A DNA stretch of 64,000 nt from Variovorax sp. (lineage in GTDB: Bacteria > Pseudomonadota > Gammaproteobacteria > Burkholderiales > Burkholderiaceae_C), in assembly GCA_017744935.1 (NCBI GenBank), contig JAGIAI010000035.1:27177-91176 (forward strand). The letters are read 5' to 3'. Under the pieces are notes generated by a model. The model did not search any database and was not told the DNA's origin. It saw only the letters and a list, made by a program, of their open reading frames with translations. A program made the position numbers and the translations under genes. How positions within the stretch are numbered: the stretch's first letter is position 1; each line of letters begins with the position of its first letter. Below, in pieces: positions 18,653 to 27,217 of the stretch.

Positions 18653-20164
18653 ATGTCGCAAGCAACTCGGCCTCCGCGCGCATTGCTGGCCGGAGTGGTA
18701 CGCCGCCTGCAGGCTCTGCTCGCTCGCGTGCGAGGACGCCGTGACCTCGTGGGCTATCTGGACGGGCTGGAAGGCTACGAAGTCATCGGTTGGGCCGTCG
18801 ACTACGCAAGATTCCCGGCACCCACGCGCGTGGAGGTCTTGCTGGACGGCCAGTCCGTCGGGTGCATGCAGGCCGACAGCTTCCGACCGGACCTGCGCGA
18901 CGAAGGCCTGCACACCGGGCATTTCGGCTTTCGCTTCGACCTCACCCCTTACAGCGCACATGGACGGTATTGCACGCTGGAGGTGCGTTTCGAAGACAGT
19001 GGCGCCCCCCTTCGCGGTTCACCTTGGCCGCTGACGCTTATCCGCGACGGACGCAGTACCTCCAATGCGAGCGCCCGGAAAGACGACGAGAGTCCGCGCG
19101 CACCCACCCGGACGATGGGCGCGCCAGACCTGGATGCGCTGCGGCGCGAAGGGGTGCTTCTCTATGCCATACGTAGTGAAAGCGGGCTTGCCTCTCCTTC
19201 AGTGGCGCAGAACCTGAAGGCGTTTCGCGAGCTCGGCTTCGCGACTGTCGTGATCAACAACTTTCATCCACCGGCCGCTCTCGTCGAGCGTGACGATTCG
19301 CTGGTTCGCCAGACCGACATGCTGATCGAGCAGCAGTCGCGGGGGCGGGACTTTGCCGCCTGGCGCACAGGGCTCGAGCATCTTGCCCGCCAGCTTCCCG
19401 AGGCCCGCCGGGTGGTGTTCATGAACGACAGTCTCGTTGGACCGTTTCACAGACTCGGTCCCGTGATTGAACATTTCTCCGACTCAAAAGCCGATCTGTG
19501 GGGCCTCACCGAGAGCTTCGACCGCACATATCACGTTCAGAGCAGCTTCTTCGCCTGCACTCCCGAACTGTTGGCGCTGCGCGAGGTGTCCAGCCATTTC
19601 GAGCGCTATGCCGGCACGGGGCGCGACGAGGCCGTTCTGCAGGGCGAACTCGGACTATCGCAGGTCGCATTGGCAGCCGGCGCACGGCTCGAAGCGATGT
19701 GCGACTACCACCAATTGGCTGAGAAATGGCTGGAGCAAGCTGTCCGGACGGAAGCTGCCTTGCATGAAGTCCTGCGCGCCAGCCGCAAAGGCGACGGCGA
19801 TGGCGACGGCAATCCAGAGGGCACGCAAATGCTGCAATGGATCCAGACCATCAAGGAGGCGGTCTACAGCGGCGTCACGCTGAACCCGCAGCACTTCTTC
19901 TGGGACACGCTGATCGAAGAGTTCCACTATCCGTACTTGAAGCGGGAATTGTTCACCAGCAACCCCTCGAAAATCATCTCGCTTCGAAGGCTCTGGGAGG
20001 TCCTCGCGCCCTTCGATGCAGCGCTGGTGCGCTCGATGCTGCGTCACGAGATGCTCACGCAAGGCGCGCAATGCGCGCTCCCGCCGCGACGGACGGGCGT
20101 CGCACCGACAGCGCGCGCACCAGCCTCCGCCGCGCGCGACCCAGTCGCGAGGTTGTTCTCATGA
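18653..20164 (+). CDS. RgpF-like rhamnan synthesis F family protein with N-terminal accessory domain
   Basis: LYAIRSESGLASPSVAQNLKAFRELGFATVVINNF; RGRDFAAWRTGLEHL; NDSLVGPF; WGLTESFDRTYHVQSSFFACTPELL; NPQHFFWDTLIEEF. Confidence 0.75.
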   Translation: MSQATRPPRALLAGVVRRLQALLARVRGRRDLVGYLDGLEGYEVIGWAVDYARFPAPTRVEVLLDGQSVGCMQADSFRPDLRDEGLHTGHFGFRFDLTPYSAHGRYCTLEVRFEDSGAPLRGSPWPLTLIRDGRSTSNASARKDDESPRAPTRTMGAPDLDALRREGVLLYAIRSESGLASPSVAQNLKAFRELGFATVVINNFHPPAALVERDDSLVRQTDMLIEQQSRGRDFAAWRTGLEHLARQLPEARRVVFMNDSLVGPFHRLGPVIEHFSDSKADLWGLTESFDRTYHVQSSFFACTPELLALREVSSHFERYAGTGRDEAVLQGELGLSQVALAAGARLEAMCDYHQLAEKWLEQAVRTEAALHEVLRASRKGDGDGDGNPEGTQMLQWIQTIKEAVYSGVTLNPQHFFWDTLIEEFHYPYLKRELFTSNPSKIISLRRLWEVLAPFDAALVRSMLRHEMLTQGAQCALPPRRTGVAPTARAPASAARDPVARLFS

Positions 20165-21123
20165 GGGTCGATGACTACGAGTTCATGGTCGACACGGCCG
20201 CGAAGTTTTTCAGCTCCATCCGCATCCACGGCTGGTTCCACCACCCTGAGGACAAACTGATCGCAGTGCACGTGCATGACGCACACCTTCGCGATCTGAT
20301 CGCCGAAGTGGGACTGCCCTCTCCGGGCGTCGCGGGCCTGGGCATGGACAAGTGCTTTGCCGTGCAACTACTGCGCGACACGCAGACTTTCGGGGAGCAG
20401 ATTCGCATCGAGTTCGAGACGGCCAAAGGTTGGCGTCACACTGTCCCGCTGCTGGATTTGTGCCATGACCGTATCGCGCGCTATCCCACCCTGGATATGG
20501 CGAGACGGTTCAGGGAGCTCGTGATCGCGCGCCCCGGGGCCCGCCTCCTGGACATTGGCGGACGAGCGCGCAGCCGGTTCGAGCGCCGGACCGTCTATCC
20601 AGGCGTCGAGTACACGGTACTGGACATCGTCGAAGCGCCGGAGGTGGATGTGGTGGGCGACGCTCATCGCATGTCGCAACTGTTCCCGAGCGAGCGCTTC
20701 GACTTCGTGCTCTCGGTCTCGGTGTTCGAGCATCTGATGATGCCGTGGACCATCGCGATCGAGATGAACCAGGTGATGAAGCCGGGTGCGCTTGCCTACA
20801 TCCACACCCACCAGACCATAGGCTTGCACGATGCACCCTGGGACTTCTGGCGCTTCTCCGAATATGCGTGGGACGCGCTGTTCAATGCCCGCACTGGTTT
20901 CGAGATCGTCGAGCGTGGACAGGACTTCGAACAGTACATCGTCCCCTTCGTATTCCGGGAAAACAAAGAAGATGCAGAACGGTCGGCTGGTTTCGAGTCT
21001 TCGGCCGTGCTGGTTCGGAAGATCGGCGACCCGACGCTGGCATGGAACGTGACCCCTGCCGACCTCACGGCGACCAGCTATCCGGAGCACGACGATGGTC
21101 AATCGGGCAGGAATGTGTTCTAG
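20161..21123 (+). CDS. class I SAM-dependent methyltransferase
   Basis: GARLLDIGGRARSRFERR...FDFVLSVSVFEHLMMPW; ATGA overlap with upstream gene. Confidence 0.75.
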   Translation: MRVDDYEFMVDTAAKFFSSIRIHGWFHHPEDKLIAVHVHDAHLRDLIAEVGLPSPGVAGLGMDKCFAVQLLRDTQTFGEQIRIEFETAKGWRHTVPLLDLCHDRIARYPTLDMARRFRELVIARPGARLLDIGGRARSRFERRTVYPGVEYTVLDIVEAPEVDVVGDAHRMSQLFPSERFDFVLSVSVFEHLMMPWTIAIEMNQVMKPGALAYIHTHQTIGLHDAPWDFWRFSEYAWDALFNARTGFEIVERGQDFEQYIVPFVFRENKEDAERSAGFESSAVLVRKIGDPTLAWNVTPADLTATSYPEHDDGQSGRNVF

Positions 21124-21161
21124 GCGGGCTGCCCGGAACTGAACGACGAGAGGACACGGAC

Positions 21162-21935
21162 ATGGTCAAGGCTGTTCTGCTGGCCGGGGGATTGGGCACT
21201 CGCATCAGCGAGGAGACCGCCACGAAACCAAAGCCGATGATCGAGATCGGCGGCAAGCCGATCCTGTGGCACATCATGAAGATCTATTCGGCCCACGGGA
21301 TCAACGAGTTCATCGTCTGTCTCGGCTACAAGGGCTACGTGATCAAGGAGTACTTCTCGAACTACTTTCTTCACACCTCCAATGTCACGTTCGACATTGC
21401 CCACAACGAGATGTGCGTGCACAGCAACCATTCCGAACCATGGAAGGTGACGCTGATCGATACCGGTGAAGACACGATGATCGGTGGCCGCGTGAAGCGC
21501 ATCCTTCCCTATGTCGAGAACGATGAACTCTTCTGCTTGACCTACGGCGACGGCGTTGGCAACGTGGATATCGGTGCCACGATCAAGTTCCATCGAAAAG
21601 CCGGACGAATGGCAACGGTTACCGCAACCCAGCCTCCTGGGCGCTTCGGCGCCATCCGCTATGAAGGCGACAAGGTGCTTGGCTTCCAGGAAAAGCCGCA
21701 GGGCGACGGTGGCTGGATCAACGGCGGCTTTTTCGTGCTGTCGCCCTCGGTGGGGTCCTACATACAAGGAGACGACACCGTATGGGAGCGTGAACCCATG
21801 GAAAACATCGCCCGCGACGGCCAACTGTCCGTGTATTTCCACGAAGGCTTCTGGCATCCGCTCGACACGCTGCGTGACCGAAACCAGCTGGAAGAGTTGT
21901 GGCGCGCGAAGCAGGCGCCCTGGAAGGTCTGGTAG
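21162..21935 (+). CDS. rfbF: glucose-1-phosphate cytidylyltransferase
   Basis: MVKAVLLAGGLGTRISEETATKPKPMIEIGGKPILWHIMKIYSAHGINEFIVCLGYKGYVIKEYF. Confidence 0.93.
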   Translation: MVKAVLLAGGLGTRISEETATKPKPMIEIGGKPILWHIMKIYSAHGINEFIVCLGYKGYVIKEYFSNYFLHTSNVTFDIAHNEMCVHSNHSEPWKVTLIDTGEDTMIGGRVKRILPYVENDELFCLTYGDGVGNVDIGATIKFHRKAGRMATVTATQPPGRFGAIRYEGDKVLGFQEKPQGDGGWINGGFFVLSPSVGSYIQGDDTVWEREPMENIARDGQLSVYFHEGFWHPLDTLRDRNQLEELWRAKQAPWKVW

Positions 21936-21959
21936 TCACCACGCATCAAAGGAAGATCA

Positions 21960-23045
21960 ATGAACATCTTGATCGCGGGCAACATGGGCTATGTGGGGCC
22001 CGTTGTGGCGTCGCACCTGCGCGCCGCTCTGCCCGAGGCACGCTTGATCGGCTGCGACACTGGCTATTTCGCTCATTGCCTTACCGGTGCCACTCGCCTT
22101 CCGGAATCGGTGCTTGATGCCCAGCTCTTCGCCGACATCCGCGAGCTTCCCGACAGCGCGTTGCAAGGCATTGACGCAGTAGTGCTCCTGGCGGCCATCT
22201 CCAACGATCCGATGGGCGCGCGCTTCGAAGGCGTCACCGACGAAATCAACCACCGTGCCTGTTGCGACCTCGCGGGCCGAGCGCTGCGCGCGGGCGCGAG
22301 CCGCGTAGTTTTCGCATCGAGCTGCAGCATGTACGGCTTCGCAGAAGGCGGCGCACGCAGGGAAAACGACGCCCTCAATCCGCTCACCGCGTACTCGCGA
22401 TCGAAGGTCGCAGCCGAGCAGATGCTTTCCGCGCTCGATCCTGACAAGGCCGTGATCACCTCACTTCGCTTCGCCACGGCCTGCGGCATGTCCGACCGGC
22501 TGCGACTGGATCTGGTGCTCAATGATTTTGTCGCCTGCGCGCTCGCAACGCGCGAGATCACCGTCCTCAGCGACGGCACACCCTGGCGACCCCTGATCGA
22601 AGTTCGCGATATGGCCCGAGCCATCGAATGGGCCTTGCAGCGCGACCCCGCCGAAGCGGGCCGTTATCTGGCGGTCAACGTCGGCGCAGCGCGCTGGAAC
22701 CATCAGGTCAAGGATCTTGCCGACGCGGTGGCGGCCAGCGTGCCGGGCACGCAAGTCAGCATCAACCGCGACGCGCCGCCAGACCGCCGCTCCTATAGGG
22801 TGGACTTCTCGCTGTACGAAAAAGTCGCCCCCAAGCATCAACCCCTCATCGAACTGGACCAGGCCATCGGCGACCTCTTGAGCGGGCTGAAGCGCTCTGG
22901 TTTCCATGACCCGGCATTCCGCAACTCGCAGTACATGCGGCTCAAGGTACTGGAAGCCCACATGGCCGCGAACCGCCTCGACGAACGCCTGTGCTGGCGC
23001 AATACGGGACCCACCGAATCAGGGAAGCCACATGATCTTCAATGA
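21960..23045 (+). CDS. NAD-dependent epimerase/dehydratase (extended SDR)
   Basis: MNILIAGNMGYVGPVVASHL; SSCSMYG; YSRSKVAAE. Confidence 0.85.
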   Translation: MNILIAGNMGYVGPVVASHLRAALPEARLIGCDTGYFAHCLTGATRLPESVLDAQLFADIRELPDSALQGIDAVVLLAAISNDPMGARFEGVTDEINHRACCDLAGRALRAGASRVVFASSCSMYGFAEGGARRENDALNPLTAYSRSKVAAEQMLSALDPDKAVITSLRFATACGMSDRLRLDLVLNDFVACALATREITVLSDGTPWRPLIEVRDMARAIEWALQRDPAEAGRYLAVNVGAARWNHQVKDLADAVAASVPGTQVSINRDAPPDRRSYRVDFSLYEKVAPKHQPLIELDQAIGDLLSGLKRSGFHDPAFRNSQYMRLKVLEAHMAANRLDERLCWRNTGPTESGKPHDLQ

Positions 23046-23580
23046 AACGCCCTTGAAAGGCGCCTACACCATCGAGCTGGAAAAGCGCGGCGACGAGCGC
23101 GGCTTCTTTGCGCGACTGTTCTGCGCCCGGGAATTCGCGGAGAAAAACCTGGCATCGCAATTCGTGCAGATCAACAACTCATTGAGCGGCGCACGCGGCA
23201 CCTTGCGCGGCATGCACTACCAACTCGCACCGCACGATGAGGTGAAGCTGGTGCGCTGCATCCAGGGCGCGCTTTTTGACGTGATCGTCGACCTGCGGCC
23301 CGACTCGCCTACCTTCCGACGTTGGCATGGTGCCGAACTCAGCGCTTCCAACCGGCGGATGATGTACGTACCCGCCGGTTTCGCCCACGGTTTTCTCACG
23401 CTGAAGGACGACACTGAGGCGCTCTACCTGGTCAACAGCTTCTACGCACCCGACGCTGAGCGCGGTCTGCGCTTCAACGACCCTGCGCTCGGGATCGAAT
23501 GGCCCAGCGACCCAACCGTCATCTCTGCCAAGGACGAGGCCTGGCCCCTTCTCGATCCAGCCGGAGGTGCTGCCGCATGA
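23032..23580 (+). CDS. dTDP-4-dehydrorhamnose 3,5-epimerase family protein
   Basis: DERGFFARLFCAREF; QINNSLSGARGTLRGMHYQ; YVPAGFAHGFLTLKDDTEALYLVNSFYAPDAERGLRFNDPALGIEWP. Confidence 0.88.
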   Translation: MIFNETPLKGAYTIELEKRGDERGFFARLFCAREFAEKNLASQFVQINNSLSGARGTLRGMHYQLAPHDEVKLVRCIQGALFDVIVDLRPDSPTFRRWHGAELSASNRRMMYVPAGFAHGFLTLKDDTEALYLVNSFYAPDAERGLRFNDPALGIEWPSDPTVISAKDEAWPLLDPAGGAAA

Positions 23581-24524
23581 GGATTCTTCTCACCGGCGCC
23601 ACTTCATTCACTGGCCTCTGGTTCGCGCAAAAATTGCGCGCGCATGGCCACGAGGTAGTCGCCACGCTGCGTGGTTCCCGCAACAGTTATGAAGGGCCGC
23701 GCGGACATCGGGTTCGGATGTTGGACGAGTCAGGCGTTGAATGGGTGGAGTGCTGCAGCTTCGGCGACGAACGATTTCTGGCGCTGCTGGCGAGCGAACC
23801 GCTGGACGTGATCTGCCATCACGCAGCACAGGTCGGCGACTATCGGTCGTTGGATTTCGATATCGCCCAGGCATTGCAGGCCAACACGTTGGGTGCAAGG
23901 CGAGTTTTCGAGCTGATGGCCCAGCGCGGCATCCGCGCCATGGTGGCGACCGGCAGTGTCTTCGAGCCGGGCGAAGGGGCCGGCTCTGATCCTGGCCGGG
24001 CCTTCTCACCCTACGGACTCTCCAAGGGACTGAGTTGGGAGGTGTTGCGACACTGGGGAACGCTCAGCGGCGTTCCGCTGCACAAGTTCATCATCGCAAA
24101 CCCTTTTGGCCCCTGGGAAGAACCGCGTTTCTGCGCCTATCTGATGCGCACCTGGGCGGCAGGAGGCACAGCGACCGTGGCCACGCCATCCTATGTGCGA
24201 GACAACATCCATGTGTCGCTGCTCGCCGATTGCTATGCCGATTTCGTAGCCCGTTGCACGCAACAGCAGGGTACTCAGACACGCTGCGCACCGGCCGGCT
24301 ACGTAGAGAGCCAAGGCAGCTTCGCCCAGCGCTTCGCCAAGGAGATCTCTGTCAGGCTCAACATTGCGGCGCCGCTGGAGCTTGCGATGCAAGCGGAATT
24401 TCCTGAACCCTTCATGCGCACAAATACCGACCGCGTGGATGCGCAGCGCCTCGGATGGAACGAGGCCGCCGCATGGGACATGCTGGCGGACTACTATGGC
24501 ACCACCTATCTGGCGGCACGGTAA
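23577..24524 (+). CDS. NAD-dependent epimerase/dehydratase (extended SDR)
   Basis: MRILLTGATSFTGLWFAQKLRAHGHEVVATLRG; YGLSKGLSWEVLRHW; ATGA overlap with upstream gene. Confidence 0.82.
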   Translation: MRILLTGATSFTGLWFAQKLRAHGHEVVATLRGSRNSYEGPRGHRVRMLDESGVEWVECCSFGDERFLALLASEPLDVICHHAAQVGDYRSLDFDIAQALQANTLGARRVFELMAQRGIRAMVATGSVFEPGEGAGSDPGRAFSPYGLSKGLSWEVLRHWGTLSGVPLHKFIIANPFGPWEEPRFCAYLMRTWAAGGTATVATPSYVRDNIHVSLLADCYADFVARCTQQQGTQTRCAPAGYVESQGSFAQRFAKEISVRLNIAAPLELAMQAEFPEPFMRTNTDRVDAQRLGWNEAAAWDMLADYYGTTYLAAR

Positions 24525-24529
24525 GGACC

Positions 24530-25648
24530 ATGGATCGACGCGAAGAATTGCTCAAATTCATTGCCAAGGCCCAGCGCGGGATCGAGGTCGGGCCTTGGTA
24601 CAACCCCCTCACGCCCAAGCGAGACGGGTACGACTGCCTGGTACTCGACGTCTTCGATGCCACCGTCCAGCGGCAACGCATCCTTGACAACCCAGAGATC
24701 GAGGACGCTCAGGCCGAGCGCGTCGAAGAAGTAGACCTGCTGGGCACAACCGCATCGCTGCAATCGCTGGTCGACGCACGCGGTGAGCTGGGCAGCTTCG
24801 ACTACATCGTCTCCTCGCACAACATCGAACACATCCCCAACCCCATCCAGTTCTTGCGGGGCTGCGGTCGCGTGCTCCGCGCTGGCGGCTTGCTGTCGCT
24901 CGCTGCCCCGGACCGGCGAGTCAGCTTTGACTTCTTCCGGCCTCACACGCCGCTGGCCGCATGGCTCGCAGCCTGGCTGGAGGGGCGGACGCGCCCCTCC
25001 TTCATGCAGATGTTCGAACTCGAAAGTCTCCATTCGCGCTTCGACCGCGACGGGGCACTCCTCGGCGGCTTCGGTCTCGACGATGATGCAAGCCGTGTCG
25101 TGGCCCTGCGCACCCTCGCCCAAGCCTATGACAGCTGGCGCGAGCGGATCGACACCGGCGACACCGACTACCACGACACCCACTGCTGGGCCTTCACCCC
25201 CGCATCTTTCGAGCTGCTGATACGCGATGCCGTCTACCTGCGCCTCATCCCTTTCGAACTGCAAGAGATCAGCGCCACCAATGGCAATGAGTTCTACGCT
25301 CATCTGCGCAATGTCGGCTTCGGCCTCGCGCCGACCCCCGCCGAGACCGAATCTTTCTACGAATACCGCCAGCAACTGCTCCACCGTATCAACGACGAGG
25401 CAGGCGCCAACTCGATCGAAACCGCTGCGCTGCGCCGCGCACTAGCGCAAGCCACGGAGCACATCAGTCGCATCGATCCGACTGTCCGTGCGCAGGAACA
25501 CCTGGAAGCGCGACTCGTTGAACTCGAATACGCCAATCGCGCCCAGGCGGAGGCGCTGAGCGCATACCGGGCATCCACGAGCTGGCGGGTGACCGCACCT
25601 CTACGCTGGCTCGGCACGGCGTGGCGAACCGTGCGCGGCAGCGCGTGA
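24530..25648 (+). CDS. SAM-dependent methyltransferase domain protein (polysaccharide cluster)
   Basis: GIEVGPWYNPL; FDYIVSSHNIEHIPNPIQFLRGCGRVLRAGGLLSLAAPD. Confidence 0.75.
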   Translation: MDRREELLKFIAKAQRGIEVGPWYNPLTPKRDGYDCLVLDVFDATVQRQRILDNPEIEDAQAERVEEVDLLGTTASLQSLVDARGELGSFDYIVSSHNIEHIPNPIQFLRGCGRVLRAGGLLSLAAPDRRVSFDFFRPHTPLAAWLAAWLEGRTRPSFMQMFELESLHSRFDRDGALLGGFGLDDDASRVVALRTLAQAYDSWRERIDTGDTDYHDTHCWAFTPASFELLIRDAVYLRLIPFELQEISATNGNEFYAHLRNVGFGLAPTPAETESFYEYRQQLLHRINDEAGANSIETAALRRALAQATEHISRIDPTVRAQEHLEARLVELEYANRAQAEALSAYRASTSWRVTAPLRWLGTAWRTVRGSA

Positions 25649-25674
25649 TCACCCCTTGCCTTCGAGCCCAGCCG

Positions 25675-26112
25675 CTACCCCAATACGTCGTTCACCTGTT
25701 CGTTGAACTCGGTCTGGCTCAGCGCCGCACCAATTTCTCGCGGCAGCGCATCGCGCACCGAGAACACGCCGAGGATCTTCTTGCCCGACACCAGCGGCAG
25801 GTGACGGAAGCCGCGTTCAAGCATCAGCACGACGGCATCGGATACCAATGTTTCCGGCGTGACACAGATCGGATTGGGTGTCATGACCGCGCGGACGCTG
25901 GTGGTGTCCGGATCGAGTCCTCGCGCGAGGACGCGCGTCATCAGATCGCGCTCCGTGAGGATGCCCAGGAGGCTCTCTGGCGGCTCCATGACGAGCACGC
26001 TGCCGCAGTTGGCGCGCGTCATCACGCAGGCGGCGTCACGCACCGTGGCCTGTGGCGCCAGGCTGGTGACGTGCTTGCGCGAAATGGACTGGAAAACTGT
26101 GCGTTCAGCCAT
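25675..26112 (-). CDS. CBS domain-containing protein
   Basis: Two CBS repeats (ILTERDLMTRVLARGLDPDTTSVRAVMTPNP; VLMLERGFRHLPLVSGKKILGVFSVRD). Confidence 0.88.
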   Translation of the reverse strand: MAERTVFQSISRKHVTSLAPQATVRDAACVMTRANCGSVLVMEPPESLLGILTERDLMTRVLARGLDPDTTSVRAVMTPNPICVTPETLVSDAVVLMLERGFRHLPLVSGKKILGVFSVRDALPREIGAALSQTEFNEQVNDVLG

Positions 26113-26161
26113 GATCCGCCCCCTCCGTTGGGAAACATCCAATGGTGCGACGTGCCTTCGG

Positions 26162-27217
26162 TTAACGCAAGCTGGCGTTCAGCCGCTCCAGCGCCTGTAC
26201 GCCGGGGCAGAGTTCGGCCGGGCCGAGCGCATTGAGTGGCCGGTCGACGGTGTTGAGCGCGGTGTGCAGGTCGGTCGCGAGCGGGTCGACGTAGAGCAGC
26301 CCCGTCACGATCTCGCCCATCTCCTGGTGCCGCTGCATGTGCGCCATGGCCGCATAGCGGTCGGCAGGGTTGTAGTCCGGATGCAGGCTGCGCAGACGCA
26401 GGAGCGTGCCGTCGTGCTGGCGCACTTCCATGACCTCGCCCGGCGCCATGTCCACCGTGATCTCCTCGCGCGCGCTGATGAAGTCGATCCGGCTCACCGC
26501 TTCGTTGTGCTCGCGGACGTAGTCATAGCTCTTGGTGCTGCCTGGGTGGTTGTTGAACGCCACGCACGGGCTGATGACGTCGATGAACGCCGCGCCCCCA
26601 TGGCTGATCGCGCCCTTGATCAACGGCACGAGCTGCGCCTTGTTGCCCGAGAAGCCGCGCCCCACGTAGGTCGCGCCGAGCTGCAGCGCCATGGCGACGA
26701 GGTCCACCGGGCTGTCGGTGTTGACCACGCCCTTCTTGCTCTTCGAGCCCTGGTCGGCGGTGGCGGAGAACTGGCCCTTGGTGAGCCCGTAGACGCCGTT
26801 GTTCTCGACGATGTAGGCCATGCGCACCCCGCGCCGCATCGCATGCGCGAACTGGCCGAGGCCGATGGAGGCCGAATCGCCATCGCCCGACACGCCGAGG
26901 TACAACAGGTCGCGGTTGGCCAGGTTGGCGCCGGTCAGCACACTGGGCATGCGGCCGTGCACCGTGTTGAAGCCGTGCGACGCACCAAGGAAATAGTCTG
27001 GCGTCTTCGAACTGCAGCCAATGCCTGAGAGCTTCGCGACGCGATGCGGCTCGATGTCCAGCTCCCAGCAGGCCTCGATGATCGATGCCGAGATCGAGTC
27101 ATGCCCGCAGCCCGCGCACAGCGTGGAGATCTTCCCCTCGTAGTCGCGCCGCGTGTAGCCCACCTTGTTGGTGGCAAGGGTGGGATGCCGCATGCGCGGC
27201 TTGGCAATGTAGGTCAT
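26162..27217 (-). CDS. 2-oxoacid:acceptor oxidoreductase beta subunit (TPP-binding)
   Basis: ISTLCAGCGHDSISASIIEACWELD; GVSGDGDSASIGLGQFAHAMRRGVRMAYIVENNGVYGLTKGQFS. Confidence 0.92.
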   Translation of the reverse strand: MTYIAKPRMRHPTLATNKVGYTRRDYEGKISTLCAGCGHDSISASIIEACWELDIEPHRVAKLSGIGCSSKTPDYFLGASHGFNTVHGRMPSVLTGANLANRDLLYLGVSGDGDSASIGLGQFAHAMRRGVRMAYIVENNGVYGLTKGQFSATADQGSKSKKGVVNTDSPVDLVAMALQLGATYVGRGFSGNKAQLVPLIKGAISHGGAAFIDVISPCVAFNNHPGSTKSYDYVREHNEAVSRIDFISAREEITVDMAPGEVMEVRQHDGTLLRLRSLHPDYNPADRYAAMAHMQRHQEMGEIVTGLLYVDPLATDLHTALNTVDRPLNALGPAELCPGVQALERLNASLR

